Shown in pieces: positions 1 to 9,156 of a stretch of 64,000 bases of DNA; the stretch's first letter is position 1, and each line of letters begins with the position of its first letter. The stretch comes from Fibrobacter succinogenes (GTDB taxonomy: Bacteria > Fibrobacterota > Fibrobacteria > Fibrobacterales > Fibrobacteraceae): the NCBI GenBank assembly GCA_902794535.1, contig CADBHQ010000001.1, positions 103,878-167,877 on the forward strand. Direction: 5' to 3'. The notes below the pieces were generated by a model. The model made no database searches. It was not told where the DNA came from and worked only from the letters and a program-made list of their open reading frames with translations. A program made the translations under genes and the position numbers.

Positions 1-151
1 GTTCGAAGATTCCATTCGCGTGTGCATTATCCCTGAAACGCTTGCTCGCACGAACCTGCGCAATTGGGTTCCGGGTACAATCGTGAATGTGGAAGTCGAC
101 ATGCTCGGCAAGTATATTGAAAATTATCTGAAGGAACGTGACCTTGCTTAA
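1..151 (+). CDS. ribE: Riboflavin synthase alpha subunit, C-terminal fragment
   Basis: Only the last 49 codons are inside the window (reading frame from base 2, stop at 149-151). The fragment contains [15 protein letters not shown], the usual C-terminal end of riboflavin synthase alpha chains (family knowledge), which convert two lumazine molecules to riboflavin plus a pyrimidinedione. Its last codons overlap the GTG start of ribBA by 14 nt, so translation of the two is probably coupled. ribH follows, which fits a riboflavin operon. The assignment rests on a short fragment plus context. Confidence 0.85.
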   Translation, partial: FEDSIRVCIIPETLARTNLRNWVPGTIVNVEVDMLGKYIENYLKERDLA

Positions 152-1376
152 TACGATTGAAGAGGCCATAGAAGATTTTAAGAACGGCAAGTTTTTGATT
201 GTGGTCGATGACGAAGACCGCGAAAACGAAGGCGACTTTGTCATCGCCGCCGAAAAGATTACGCCCGAAAAGGTGAACTTCATGCTCCACGAAGGTCGTG
301 GCGTGCTTTGCGCACCGCTGCCGATCAAGCGTTGCCATGAACTGAACCTCACGCGGCAGACCGCCGAGAATACCTCGATTTTGGGCACGCCCTTTACCAT
401 CATGGTCGACAAGATTGAAGGCTGCACCACGGGTGTATCCGCTCACGACCGCGCTGCAACGATTCTCGCTCTTTCGGACCCGAATTCCAAGCCGAGTGAT
501 TTCGGTCGGCCGGGGCATATTTCGCCCCTGTACGCCCAGGAAGAGGGCGTACTCCGTCGCGCAGGCCATACCGAAGCGGCTGTAGACCTGGCAAGACTGG
601 CGGGCCTGCGCCCGGCGGCCGCATTGATCGAAATCATGAACGAAGACGGCACCATGGCTCGTATGCCGCAGCTTCAGGAAGTCGCAAAGAAGTTTGGTCT
701 CAAGATTATCTCGATCCGCGACCTGATCGACTATCGTCTGAGAAACGAAAAGCTGGTGCAGCGCGTTGCCGCTCCGCATGTGTCGACCAAGTACGGCGAC
801 TTTACCGCCTACGCTTACAAGAGCAAGACCGACGGCGTAGAACATGTGGCTTGGGTTGCAGGAAACCCCGACTTCAGCAAGCCGGTGTACGTGCGCGTGC
901 ATAGCGAATGCCTTACGGGCGATATCTTTGGTAGCCTGCGTTGCGATTGTGGCGAACAGCTGGCCGCCGCCATGAAGTTCATTGGCGAGCACGGCGGCGT
1001 GTTCCTTTACATGCGCGGTCAGGAAGGCCGTGGAATCGGTCTCTGCAACAAGCTCCGCGCTTACGAACTGCAAGAAAAGGGCATGGACACGGTCGAAGCG
1101 AACTTGCACCTTGGGTTCAAGTCGGACCTGCGCCAGTACGGTACGGGCGCCCAGATTCTGGCAGACCTCGGCGTCAAGGAAATGCGACTGCTCACGAACA
1201 ACCCGAGCAAGATTTCGGGCATTACGGCCTATGGCCTTAAAATCGTGGAACGCGTGCCGATCGAAATTAAGCCGAACAAGGAAAACTTGTTCTACCTGCT
1301 CACAAAGCAGAAGAAGATGGGACACCAGCTGCACGTGGATGCCGCTGCCGAAGCGAATTTGAAAGAGGATAAGTAA
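138..1376 (+). CDS. ribBA: Bifunctional 3,4-dihydroxy-2-butanone-4-phosphate synthase / GTP cyclohydrolase II
   Basis: This 412-residue protein catalyses both entry reactions of riboflavin synthesis: ribulose-5-phosphate to dihydroxybutanone phosphate (RibB, residues about 1-200) and GTP ring opening (RibA, about 205-400). The RibB metal/substrate motif [10 protein letters not shown] lies at residues 24-33 and a RAGHTEA motif near 141-147. The RibA zinc ligands are visible as C258, C269 and C271 (SECLTG...LRCDCG), followed by GRGIGL. The start is GTG at 138, inside the end of ribE. It ends directly against the ATG of ribH, so the genes form one operon. Length is normal for RibBA fusions. Confidence 0.97.
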   Translation: MTLLNTIEEAIEDFKNGKFLIVVDDEDRENEGDFVIAAEKITPEKVNFMLHEGRGVLCAPLPIKRCHELNLTRQTAENTSILGTPFTIMVDKIEGCTTGVSAHDRAATILALSDPNSKPSDFGRPGHISPLYAQEEGVLRRAGHTEAAVDLARLAGLRPAAALIEIMNEDGTMARMPQLQEVAKKFGLKIISIRDLIDYRLRNEKLVQRVAAPHVSTKYGDFTAYAYKSKTDGVEHVAWVAGNPDFSKPVYVRVHSECLTGDIFGSLRCDCGEQLAAAMKFIGEHGGVFLYMRGQEGRGIGLCNKLRAYELQEKGMDTVEANLHLGFKSDLRQYGTGAQILADLGVKEMRLLTNNPSKISGITAYGLKIVERVPIEIKPNKENLFYLLTKQKKMGHQLHVDAAAEANLKEDK

Positions 1377-1841
1377 ATGGTGAACGAAATCAAGAATTCC
1401 CTCAATGGAAAGGGCCTCAAGGTGGCAATCGCCGTTGCCCGCTTTAACGAGGTTGTGACCGACAAGCTCCTGGAAGGGGCTGTGCGTCAGCTTGAACTGC
1501 TTGGTGTAGCAGACAAGGACATCACGGTCGTGCATGTGCCGGGCGCATTCGAACTCCCGGGCGTGTGCCGTCGCCTCGCTGACAGCGGCAAGTACAGTGC
1601 CGTGATGGCGCTGGGTGCTGTGATTCGCGGTGAAACCAGTCACTACGACGTGGTGGTGAACGCTTCTACCGGTGGCATTGCAAACATCGCTGCCGAAGGT
1701 AAGCTCCCCGTGATTCTTGGAATCCTCACCACCGATACCGTGGACCAGGCTATGAACCGTGCAGGCCTCAAGGCCGGCAACCTCGGCTCTAGCTGGGCAT
1801 CTACCGCCGTTGAAATGGCAAACCTTTACAAGACCATCTAA
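1377..1841 (+). CDS. ribH: 6,7-dimethyl-8-ribityllumazine synthase
   Basis: Lumazine synthase, 154 residues, the normal size. It condenses dihydroxybutanone phosphate from RibBA with the ribitylaminopyrimidine to give the substrate of riboflavin synthase. Recognisable family motifs are VARFNEVVTDKLLEGA near the N-terminus, VPGAFELP, and GAVIRGETSHYDVV with the catalytic histidine in the TSHYD segment. The ATG directly follows the ribBA stop. nusB follows after 17 nt; the ribH-nusB pair is common in bacteria. Confidence 0.97.
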   Translation: MVNEIKNSLNGKGLKVAIAVARFNEVVTDKLLEGAVRQLELLGVADKDITVVHVPGAFELPGVCRRLADSGKYSAVMALGAVIRGETSHYDVVVNASTGGIANIAAEGKLPVILGILTTDTVDQAMNRAGLKAGNLGSSWASTAVEMANLYKTI

Positions 1842-1858
1842 TTACTAGCGACTCGATT

Positions 1859-2293
1859 ATGAAAGTAAGTTACAGACCCGCCCGAGTTTTTGCCATGCAG
1901 CTCTTGTATGCCATGGAAATTACGGGCCAGACCGCAGGGGAGGCTCTTCCGGGAGTGCTCGAATCCCAGCCCCTTCACGCTGAACAGAAAAAGTATGGAA
2001 TGAAGTTGGTGGACCTGGTGCAGGCCCATCGCGAAGAACTCGACGAAAACATCAAGGCCGCGGCCGCCCACTGGGAGCTGGACCGCATGGCAAGCCTTGA
2101 CCGCATTGTACTCCGCATTGCGATGGTCGAACTTTCTTACATCCCCGAAATCCCCATGAAGGTCGCCATTACCGAAGCGGTGCAGATTGCCGCCAAGTAC
2201 AGCACCGACAATTCGGATTCTTTCGTGAACGGCCTTTTGACTGGCTTTATGCGTAACCGTGGCATGGTTGTCACCGAACCTAAGGAAAAGTAA
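1859..2293 (+). CDS. nusB: Transcription antitermination factor NusB
   Basis: NusB, 144 residues, an all-helical RNA-binding protein that works with NusE (S10) at boxA sequences in rRNA antitermination. Family features are the opening RPARVFAMQLLYAME, the central DRMASLDRIVLRIAMVEL segment, and PMKVAITEAVQIAAKYS followed by SFVNGLL near the C-terminus. It sits 17 nt after ribH and ends just before the DUF2723 gene. Alternative assignments are unlikely given the whole-length match to the family pattern and the neighbour. Confidence 0.95.
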   Translation: MKVSYRPARVFAMQLLYAMEITGQTAGEALPGVLESQPLHAEQKKYGMKLVDLVQAHREELDENIKAAAAHWELDRMASLDRIVLRIAMVELSYIPEIPMKVAITEAVQIAAKYSTDNSDSFVNGLLTGFMRNRGMVVTEPKEK

Positions 2294-2294
2294 A

Positions 2295-5200
2295 ATGCTC
2301 AAGGAAAAATGGATGAAACATATCTTCGCAGGCATTGCGGCATTAGTGGCACTGGTTGTGTATGTGCTGACAATGGCTCCTACGGTAAGCTTCTGGGATT
2401 GCGGCGAATTTGTCGCTTGCGCCAATACCTTGGGTATTCCGCATCCTCCTGGAACTCCGTTCTTCGTGTTCCTTGCCCGTGCAGTTATCGTGCTGCTCCC
2501 GTTCGTGGGTGAAATCGCAAAGCGCGTGAACTACATTTCTGTGGTGAGCTCTGCCGCAACCGTTTATGTGACGGCTCTGTTTGCCTGGGAACTCTTGGCA
2601 ACCGTGCTCAAGACTGACGCTCTCGCTGAAAAGATTACCGGTAAGGTTCGTACGGCCGTGCTTGGCTCTGCTGCTCTCGTGGCAGGCTTCCTCCTGACTT
2701 TCTCGGACACTTTCTGGTTCAACGCTGTCGAAGCCGAAGTTTACGGCATCGCCATGCTGATCTTGATGCTTGTGTCTTACCTCGGTCTCGTTTGGTACAA
2801 CAAGCGTAACGAAGACTACAGCGACCGCATTCTGATTTTCATTTGCTACATCGCCTTCCTCGGTGTGGGCGCTCACCTTTACACTATGCTTACGGTTCCT
2901 GCCGTGTTTGCCCTGTTGCTCGTGGCCGAACCCAAGAAGATTGTGGAACGCATTCCTATCTGGATTACGGGTACGCTCCTTTGCTCCGTGATTTACATGG
3001 TGTCTGCCTTTATCGAAATTTCGTTCCTCTGCTTGATCGCTCTTTCGATTCTTTGCCTTGCCAAGCCGTTCAAGAGCAAGGGCGTGCAGCGCAGCATGCG
3101 CCTGTCCTTGGCTTTTGCCTTCTTTGCTCTGATTGGTTACAGCACGCACCTCTACATTCCGATTCGTTCGGAACTGAACCCGATTATCGACGAAAACGAT
3201 CCTGAAATCAACATCCGCGACGAACAAGGTAACCTGCAGCTCGGCAACCTGTTCAAGGATGAAAACTGGGTCGCCTTCAACAACTTCATTGAACGTAAGC
3301 AGTACGGCTCTGAAAGCATGATCAGCCGTGCCTTCTACCGTCGTTCTCGCCTTAGCCACCAGTTCCTTTCGTTCCCGCACATGGGTTACGGTGGATACCA
3401 GATGGCTCAGTACTTGCCGTACAAGGTGGGTGACGTGAACTACGCCAACGGCGTTTACACCTTCGATGCTGGCGATAACCAGCCGGTGGAACGTTTCGGC
3501 ATCAAGTTCCCGACGCAGATGAGCTTCATGGGCGATGCAACGCTCCCGCAGTTCATGATGTTCTTGCTCTTTAACGGCCTGTTGGTAATGGTTTGCGTGT
3601 TCGTTTGGAAGCGCAACCGCAACATGGGCGTGTTCGTTTCTGTGCTTTATGCTCTCTGCTCGCTTGGCCTGTTGTTCTACATCAACTTCGCCGACGGCAC
3701 CCGCATGGAACAGCGCGATCGCGATTACTGGGTGTCTGTCATGAGCCGTAATGTTCAGGACCTGAACACTCGTGGTATGGGTATTTCCGCTTTGCCGGAC
3801 CCGAACGAACTCATCGACATGCGTCAGAATATCGAGCATACCAAGATTCGTATGGAAATGCTCAAGGCTCGCGGTGCAAACGAAACCCGCCTTGCTGAAC
3901 TCCAGCGCGAACTCGATGGCTATACCAATTCTGCAATTTGGCAGAACTGGCAGAAGATTGAAAACGGCTTTGCCCAGGTGGGTAGCCGCGCTCCGTTCCC
4001 CGATGCTGTGCACTTGGAAGTGCGCGAACGTGATTACTTCTACACGCCCGCCTTCATTTTCATGAGCCTGATTTATGGTATCGGTGCCGGAATCCTGGTG
4101 TTCTTGGTGGCAACGTCTAGCTTTGCTGCCTTTGCAAACCCGGTGGCTGCAGCCTTGGTTGCTGTGTCCTTCTTGGTACCTTGCATTTCGAACTACAAGG
4201 AACATGACCGTTCTGGCCTTTGGGTTCCTTGGGATTACGCATTCAACCTGTTGAACAGTTGCCGCCCGAACGCGATTCTCTTTACGAACGGTGACAACGA
4301 TACCTTCCCGCTGTGGTTTGCTCAGGAAGTCGCTGGCGTGCGTAAGGACGTTCGCGTGGTGAACCTCTCGCTCGGTAATACCGACTGGTATATCAAGCAG
4401 ATGCTCGACAACGAACCGATTCTCAAACTCAGCTACGACAAGGCCGCTATCGACCGCGACATGGTGCTCGACAATAGCTCTGCTTCTAACCCGAACCATC
4501 AGGTTTCTACTTGGGTCAAGAACGCTCAGCGCTTGATGCCGCAGCTCAAGAACCGTATTGACGCTATGGAAGGCCAGCAGCTTTCTGCCGCCGATTCTGC
4601 AAAGCTCATGCAGTTCAAGGTTCACTACCAGGTGTGGGATGCCTTTACCGAATGGGCTGCCCGTACTCGTAGCGGCATGATGCTCACGCAGCACAAGCTT
4701 GTGATTGACCTTGCTCTCCAGAACATGGATAAGCCGATTGAAATTTCGACGACGGTCGGTACGTCTAACTTCATGGGTCTTGAAAAGTACATGGTGCAAG
4801 AAGGCATGGTCTACAACTTCGTGAAGGGTGATTTGACCCCGAAGCGCAATTCCTTCGATTCCAAGTTCACCGCCAACTTGATTGATTCTGTATTCAAGTT
4901 CCGTGGCCTCGGCGATGGTACCGCTTACATTAACGAAGAAACGTCTCGCTTGCTTTCGGGCTATGTTTCCCTGTACTTGCAGATTTCCTTCGATGCTCGC
5001 GACAAGATTTCGACGCTCCGCAACACGCATCCGTTCACGGCCGAAAAGAAGGCCCAGGTGGATAGCCTCGCTGCTGCAGCAGGCAAGTATCTTGAAATGG
5101 GCATGAAGCAGTTCCCCTCGGAATGGCGTAACTACTGGGCAGCCGCATTCGTTTACGAAGCCGCTGGTCAGAAGGCCAAGGCTCAGGAAGTCCTGAACCG

Positions 5201-5387
5201 CGGTCTCGAAAATGTTCCGGCATTCGAAGAAGGTGGCCGTGCACGCTTGCTCATGAGCGGTCGCCAGATTGAACAGATGTCCGACGAACCGCTGAAGGTC
5301 GAAGCTCCGGTGGAACCCGCTCCGGAGTCGGACTCCGCTAAAAAGGATTCATCAAAGGAACCTGCAGTAGTTGCCGCGGCAAACTAA
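2295..5387 (+). CDS. DUF2723 membrane glycosyltransferase (GT117, protein O-mannosyltransferase-like)
   Basis: Large integral membrane protein of 1,030 residues. The segment TVSFWDCGEFVAC at residues 30-42, followed by GIPHPPGTPFFV, is the hallmark of DUF2723, a family related to C-type membrane glycosyltransferases using lipid-linked sugars (family knowledge). About ten hydrophobic segments occupy the first half and a second group lies near residues 580-640; the C-terminal third is soluble and helical, ending in an acidic Pro/Ala/Ser-rich tail. I chose ATG 2295, one base after the nusB stop, over an upstream in-frame ATG inside nusB. Two polyprenyl-phosphate-sugar synthase-like genes follow and could supply its donor. 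Acceptor and sugar are unknown. Confidence 0.85.
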   Translation: MLKEKWMKHIFAGIAALVALVVYVLTMAPTVSFWDCGEFVACANTLGIPHPPGTPFFVFLARAVIVLLPFVGEIAKRVNYISVVSSAATVYVTALFAWELLATVLKTDALAEKITGKVRTAVLGSAALVAGFLLTFSDTFWFNAVEAEVYGIAMLILMLVSYLGLVWYNKRNEDYSDRILIFICYIAFLGVGAHLYTMLTVPAVFALLLVAEPKKIVERIPIWITGTLLCSVIYMVSAFIEISFLCLIALSILCLAKPFKSKGVQRSMRLSLAFAFFALIGYSTHLYIPIRSELNPIIDENDPEINIRDEQGNLQLGNLFKDENWVAFNNFIERKQYGSESMISRAFYRRSRLSHQFLSFPHMGYGGYQMAQYLPYKVGDVNYANGVYTFDAGDNQPVERFGIKFPTQMSFMGDATLPQFMMFLLFNGLLVMVCVFVWKRNRNMGVFVSVLYALCSLGLLFYINFADGTRMEQRDRDYWVSVMSRNVQDLNTRGMGISALPDPNELIDMRQNIEHTKIRMEMLKARGANETRLAELQRELDGYTNSAIWQNWQKIENGFAQVGSRAPFPDAVHLEVRERDYFYTPAFIFMSLIYGIGAGILVFLVATSSFAAFANPVAAALVAVSFLVPCISNYKEHDRSGLWVPWDYAFNLLNSCRPNAILFTNGDNDTFPLWFAQEVAGVRKDVRVVNLSLGNTDWYIKQMLDNEPILKLSYDKAAIDRDMVLDNSSASNPNHQVSTWVKNAQRLMPQLKNRIDAMEGQQLSAADSAKLMQFKVHYQVWDAFTEWAARTRSGMMLTQHKLVIDLALQNMDKPIEISTTVGTSNFMGLEKYMVQEGMVYNFVKGDLTPKRNSFDSKFTANLIDSVFKFRGLGDGTAYINEETSRLLSGYVSLYLQISFDARDKISTLRNTHPFTAEKKAQVDSLAAAAGKYLEMGMKQFPSEWRNYWAAAFVYEAAGQKAKAQEVLNRGLENVPAFEEGGRARLLMSGRQIEQMSDEPLKVEAPVEPAPESDSAKKDSSKEPAVVAAAN

Positions 5388-5418
5388 TTGCGCTTAGTGT
5401 ATTGGTAAGAGGCTTTTC

Positions 5419-6354
5419 ATGGATTTGAGTCTTGTCATTCCCGTTAAAGAAGAAAGCGAAAACCTTCCGGAACTTTTCAAGGAAATCGTTGCCGCTATCG
5501 AGCCTACGGGATTCTCGTTCGAAGTCATTATTATTGATGACGGTAGTCGCGACAACACTTGGGATGTAATCGAAAACTTGTCCAAGGAATACGACTTTGT
5601 TCGTGCTTTCCGCTTCCAGTTTAACTGCGGTAAGGCTGCTGGACTTGCTTTCGGTTTTTCTAAGGCCCGTGGCCGCTACGTTGCTACTTTGGATGGCGAC
5701 TTGCAAGACGATCCGCTTGAAATCCCGAAGATGATCAAGATTCTCGAAGACGGATACGACCTGGTTTCGGGCTGGAAAATCCGCCGCCTCGACCCTTGGC
5801 ACAAGACGTGGCCCTCTAAGCTTTTCAACTTGACGGTCTCGATTGTGTGTGGTCAGCGTTTGCACGACTTTAACTGCGGTATCAAGGCTTACCGTAGTTC
5901 CGTGGTTCGCTTTATTCACCTGTACGGCGACTACCACCGCTTTATTCCGGTGATGGCCAAGTGGCAGGGTTTCCGCATTACCGAAATGCCGGTGGCTCAC
6001 CGCGCCCGCATTCACGGTGTTTCTAAATACGGCGTGTCGCGCCTGGTGTCTGGGTTCCTGGATTTGGTATCCCTGATGTTCATGCGCAGCTTTGCCTCTA
6101 AGCCGCTCCATTTCTTTGGCTTGCTCGGCTTGATTTTTATGCTGTTCGGTTTTGGTATTTCGGGCTATTTTGGTTACGAATGGTTCCAGACGGGCGCTCT
6201 CCATGTGCGTCCGCTCCTTTTGGCAGGCGGATTCTCGCTGGTGATGGGCGTGCAGTTCATTTCTCTTGGCCTTTTGGGCGAAATGATGAACGGTAGCAAA
6301 AAACAGAGCTATCCTGTGGCCGAATCGATTCGTGAAATTGTAGATTTGAGTTAG
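5419..6354 (+). CDS. GT2 glycosyltransferase, GtrB/DPM1-like, with two C-terminal membrane segments
   Basis: Protein of 311 residues. The catalytic GT-A domain has DGSRDNT (41-47) for nucleotide binding and the metal motif LDGDLQDDP (91-99). Two strong hydrophobic segments follow (about 230-255 and 270-293), the layout of GtrB/ArnC/polyprenyl-phosphate-sugar synthases that move a sugar from a nucleotide donor to undecaprenyl phosphate. This would give the lipid-linked donor needed by DUF2723-type enzymes, encoded 31 nt upstream. The sugar cannot be read from sequence. The next gene, 14 nt downstream, encodes a related enzyme without membrane segments. Confidence 0.9.
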   Translation: MDLSLVIPVKEESENLPELFKEIVAAIEPTGFSFEVIIIDDGSRDNTWDVIENLSKEYDFVRAFRFQFNCGKAAGLAFGFSKARGRYVATLDGDLQDDPLEIPKMIKILEDGYDLVSGWKIRRLDPWHKTWPSKLFNLTVSIVCGQRLHDFNCGIKAYRSSVVRFIHLYGDYHRFIPVMAKWQGFRITEMPVAHRARIHGVSKYGVSRLVSGFLDLVSLMFMRSFASKPLHFFGLLGLIFMLFGFGISGYFGYEWFQTGALHVRPLLLAGGFSLVMGVQFISLGLLGEMMNGSKKQSYPVAESIREIVDLS

Positions 6355-6368
6355 GAGAAAGTTGGTTT

Positions 6369-7082
6369 ATGGCGTACCCTAAAAGTCTTGTAATTGTTCC
6401 GACCTATAATGAGAAAGAAAACATCATGCTCATTATGTCGGCTATTTTGGAACAGAACGAATGCATCGAAATCTTGGTGGTCGACGATGGCAGTCCCGAT
6501 GGTACGGGCGACATGGTCGAAGAAGAAACCAAGAAGAATCCGCGCGTTCACTTGATTCGCCGTAAGGGCAAGATGGGCCTTGGCTCCGCCTACGTGACGG
6601 GCTTTAAGTGGGCTCTTGAACGCGACTACGAACGCGTCTTTGAAATGGATGCTGACTTTAGCCATGCTCCGACCGACTTGAACCGTTTTTTGGAAACCGC
6701 TGAAGAGGCTGACCTCGTGCTCGGTAGCCGCTACCAGAATCACCGCATTAGCGTGGTGAACTGGGATTTGCGTCGTTTGATTCTCAGCTACGGTGCAAAC
6801 GTTTACACCCGCATTGTGACGGGGCTTCCGATTAGCGATGCCACGGGTGGCTTCAAGTGCTTCCGCCGCGAAGCTTTGCAGGCATTGAACCTCGACAAAA
6901 TGAAGAGCGACGGCTATTGCTTCCAGATTGAAACGACCTTCAAGATTTGGAAGAAGGGACTTCGCGTCAAGGAAATTCCTATCATCTTTACGGACCGTAC
7001 CCGCGGTACTTCCAAGATGAGCGGCGGCATTATATCTGAGGCGTTCTTCCTTGTTTTGAAACTCCGCTTGGGTCTCGCATAA
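6369..7082 (+). CDS. Polyprenol monophosphomannose synthase-like GT2
   Basis: Soluble 237-residue GT2 enzyme resembling bacterial Ppm1/DPM synthases: IVPTYNEKENI (9-19), VVDDGSPDGT (37-46), and the DxD region EMDADFSH (92-99), then a DATGGFKCFRR segment typical of dolichol/polyprenol-phosphate-mannose synthases. It lacks the C-terminal membrane pair of its upstream neighbour. An AGGAGAA Shine-Dalgarno sequence precedes the ATG. Probable role: transfer of mannose or another hexose from a nucleotide donor to a polyprenyl phosphate. The donor identity is inferred from the family only. Confidence 0.88.
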   Translation: MAYPKSLVIVPTYNEKENIMLIMSAILEQNECIEILVVDDGSPDGTGDMVEEETKKNPRVHLIRRKGKMGLGSAYVTGFKWALERDYERVFEMDADFSHAPTDLNRFLETAEEADLVLGSRYQNHRISVVNWDLRRLILSYGANVYTRIVTGLPISDATGGFKCFRREALQALNLDKMKSDGYCFQIETTFKIWKKGLRVKEIPIIFTDRTRGTSKMSGGIISEAFFLVLKLRLGLA

Positions 7083-7094
7083 CTCCGAAAAATT

Positions 7095-7127
7095 CTAAGT
7101 TCTGCCAACTGCCTACTAAGTTCTAAT
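7095..7127. repeat. Small repeat, CTAAGTTCTACCAA family (two degenerate units)
   Basis: Two copies of a 14-bp unit, CTAAGTTCTGCCAA at 7095-7108 and CTAAGTTCTAAT at 7116-7127, lie between two glycosyltransferase genes and run up to the ATG at 7128. The same unit occurs as a tandem pair at 44729-44758 and 50319-50346. Function unknown. Confidence 0.6.
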
Positions 7128-8819
7128 ATGTATTCTTGCTCTATCATCATCATCGCTTACAATTCCTGTGACTTTATTCCGGCCTGCCTAAAGTCCGTTC
7201 GCGATGCGTGCGAGGGCATTGATTCTCAGATTATCGTGTTGGATAACGGTTCTAGTGAACCGATTCTGCCTGAAATCAAGGCGTTTTTCCCCGAGGTCCT
7301 TTGGATTGATTCCAAGGAAAATCTGGGTTTCGGTAAGGGGTGCAACCTCGCCGAAAAGCAGGCGACCAAGCCTTATTTGTTCTTTATCAACCCGGACACG
7401 GTGGTTTCGCGTGATTCGTTTACCAAGGTGCTCGATTTCATGGAAGAACATCCGGAATCGGGTACGGTGGGTTGCCGCATTCTGAACGAAGATGGCTCTA
7501 TTCAGTGGGCTTGCCGCCGTTCGTTCCCGACTCCGATTTCTGCAATTTCAAAGACAATCGGTCTTTCTTCGCTGTTCCCGAAGAGTATGCTGTTGGCTTC
7601 TTACAACATGACTTATGCCGACCCCGATGAAATGATCGAAGTGGATGCCATCAGTGGATCTTTCTTCTGCATTCGTCGCGATGTCTATGAACATTTGAAC
7701 GGCTTTGACGAAGATTTCTTTATGTACGGCGAAGACCTTGACTTGTGCTTTAGGGCTAAGGTTGCTGGCTATAAGAACTATTACACGCCTTCGACGAACA
7801 TTCTGCATTTTAAGGGCCAGAGTTGCCGTACGCGCCGCTGGGGCTCGTACTTGGACTTCTATAAGGCCATGCTTATCTTTGTGAAAAAGCACCGTGACCT
7901 TTACTTTGTCCCGAACTTCCTGGTGTCTTTCGGTATTCTGTTTGCTGCCTTTGTGGGCATGTTCTCGCGCTTGATTCCGAAGTTCTGGAAGATGTTCCTG
8001 GACTTGGGCGCAATTGCTCTTTGGGCTATTGCGTTCCTGGGTAGCGGAATTACGGTGGATCGCCCCTGTGCCGATAGAGTGGGCGAGGCTGCCTCGAATT
8101 GCATTAATTATACAGTTGTTGTAAAACATTCTGTTTTGGATTTTTCTCAGTTTGAAGACTGGTGGCTTGTTGGGCTCGTCGTTATCGTGAACATGGTGTT
8201 CCTTGTGTTCCGCGGGGAATATACGGTTTCGAGCCTTAAGGGCGACCGATTCTTGCGTTACCTGATTCCTTTGAATGTGCTTGCCGTGGGCGGCTATTTG
8301 GCTTTCCGCTATTTCTCGCAGACTCCCATTGTCTTTGACGAGATGAGTTTCTTGCCTTACGCTCCGAAATGGATTGCCATTGTGGCATGCTCTAGTTTGG
8401 CAATTCCTTTTGCCCTCCTTATCTGGAGACGCTTCGCATTTTGGATAAACTATTTCTACCGCATTTTTGCCAAGAAACGCCATCGTTCCATTTTGCTCGG
8501 CGGTTCCGAAGATTCCCTGCAATCTTGGTTTGACCGCTACAATGTGATTCCGGGTATCGAAATTCTTGGTTGCGTGAGCACGGATCCGGCTAAGGTATCC
8601 GACGAAAACCGCCAGCACCTGCTTGGAAACCTTTCTTCGATGGAATCGATTTGCAACCGCACCGGTTGTCGCGAACTTTTGGTGGTTTCCAACCTGTCGG
8701 GTTACCGCGAACCATTCGACATAAATTGGCTCGATAGTCTCGGTTTAAAGGTGTTTTTGCTCATCGGAAACACAAAAATGGGCGATTTTGCCCTCGTAAA
8801 CCTGAAATATCTGCATTAA
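7128..8819 (+). CDS. GT2 glycosyltransferase fused to membrane segments and a CoA_binding_3-like domain
   Basis: Protein of 563 residues. Residues 1-240 form a rhamnosyltransferase-like GT2 domain: IIAYNSCDF, DNGS (39-42), FINPDTVV, and FMYGEDLDLCFR carrying the ED acidic pair. About five hydrophobic segments span residues 260-450. The last ~95 residues (RSILLGGSEDSL ... NTKMGDF) look like the nucleotide-binding-like domain found at the N-terminus of WcaJ/WbaP-type phosphoglycosyl transferases, but the catalytic sugar-transferase domain that normally follows is absent. A role in surface polysaccharide or glycoprotein assembly is inferred. The tail assignment is by pattern only. Confidence 0.78.
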   Translation: MYSCSIIIIAYNSCDFIPACLKSVRDACEGIDSQIIVLDNGSSEPILPEIKAFFPEVLWIDSKENLGFGKGCNLAEKQATKPYLFFINPDTVVSRDSFTKVLDFMEEHPESGTVGCRILNEDGSIQWACRRSFPTPISAISKTIGLSSLFPKSMLLASYNMTYADPDEMIEVDAISGSFFCIRRDVYEHLNGFDEDFFMYGEDLDLCFRAKVAGYKNYYTPSTNILHFKGQSCRTRRWGSYLDFYKAMLIFVKKHRDLYFVPNFLVSFGILFAAFVGMFSRLIPKFWKMFLDLGAIALWAIAFLGSGITVDRPCADRVGEAASNCINYTVVVKHSVLDFSQFEDWWLVGLVVIVNMVFLVFRGEYTVSSLKGDRFLRYLIPLNVLAVGGYLAFRYFSQTPIVFDEMSFLPYAPKWIAIVACSSLAIPFALLIWRRFAFWINYFYRIFAKKRHRSILLGGSEDSLQSWFDRYNVIPGIEILGCVSTDPAKVSDENRQHLLGNLSSMESICNRTGCRELLVVSNLSGYREPFDINWLDSLGLKVFLLIGNTKMGDFALVNLKYLH

Positions 8820-8901
8820 AACATAAAAATCCTACATTTTCTTTACACGTTGCACAAAAATGAGTTATTTTTTTGTGTAAGTATTTGATTATTAAGGTTT
8901 T

Positions 8902-9147
8902 ATGTTCGATACGAATCTTTTAAATATTCTTTGTTGCCCTGAAACTAGGGGTAAGCTGAAATTGGCGTCTGACGAATGCTTGGCCGCCTTAAATCAATCT
9001 ATTTCCGCCGGTACGCTCAAGAACGTTGCCGGAGAAAAGGTGACGGAACCTTTGACCGAGGCTCTTGCTACCGAAGACAATTCCAGGGTGTATCCGGTTC
9101 GCGAAGGAATTCCGGTTCTTTTGGCGGACGAAGCAATTTTGCTCTAA
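8902..9147 (+). CDS. Trm112-like small zinc protein
   Basis: An 81-residue protein of the Trm112/YcaR family. It begins MFDTNLLNILCCPETRGKL, with the CCPxxxxxL pattern of the first zinc/structural site, and ends with VYPVREGIPVLLADEAI, the signature of this family. An internal stretch of about 30 residues lengthens it relative to typical 60-residue YcaR proteins, and the second cysteine pair seen in eukaryotic Trm112 is missing. Trm112 proteins activate methyltransferases in eukaryotes and archaea; the bacterial role is uncertain. The gene ends 9 nt before the acidic repeat protein. Confidence 0.8.
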   Translation: MFDTNLLNILCCPETRGKLKLASDECLAALNQSISAGTLKNVAGEKVTEPLTEALATEDNSRVYPVREGIPVLLADEAILL

Positions 9148-9156
9148 GAGGTGTTT

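Noticed and set aside
27..5030. Long open frames on the minus strand (27-1643 and 2343-5030) opposite rib and DUF2723 genes
   Set aside because: They lie antisense to clearly recognised genes, encode His/Arg/Val-rich sequences with no domain, and result from codon bias.
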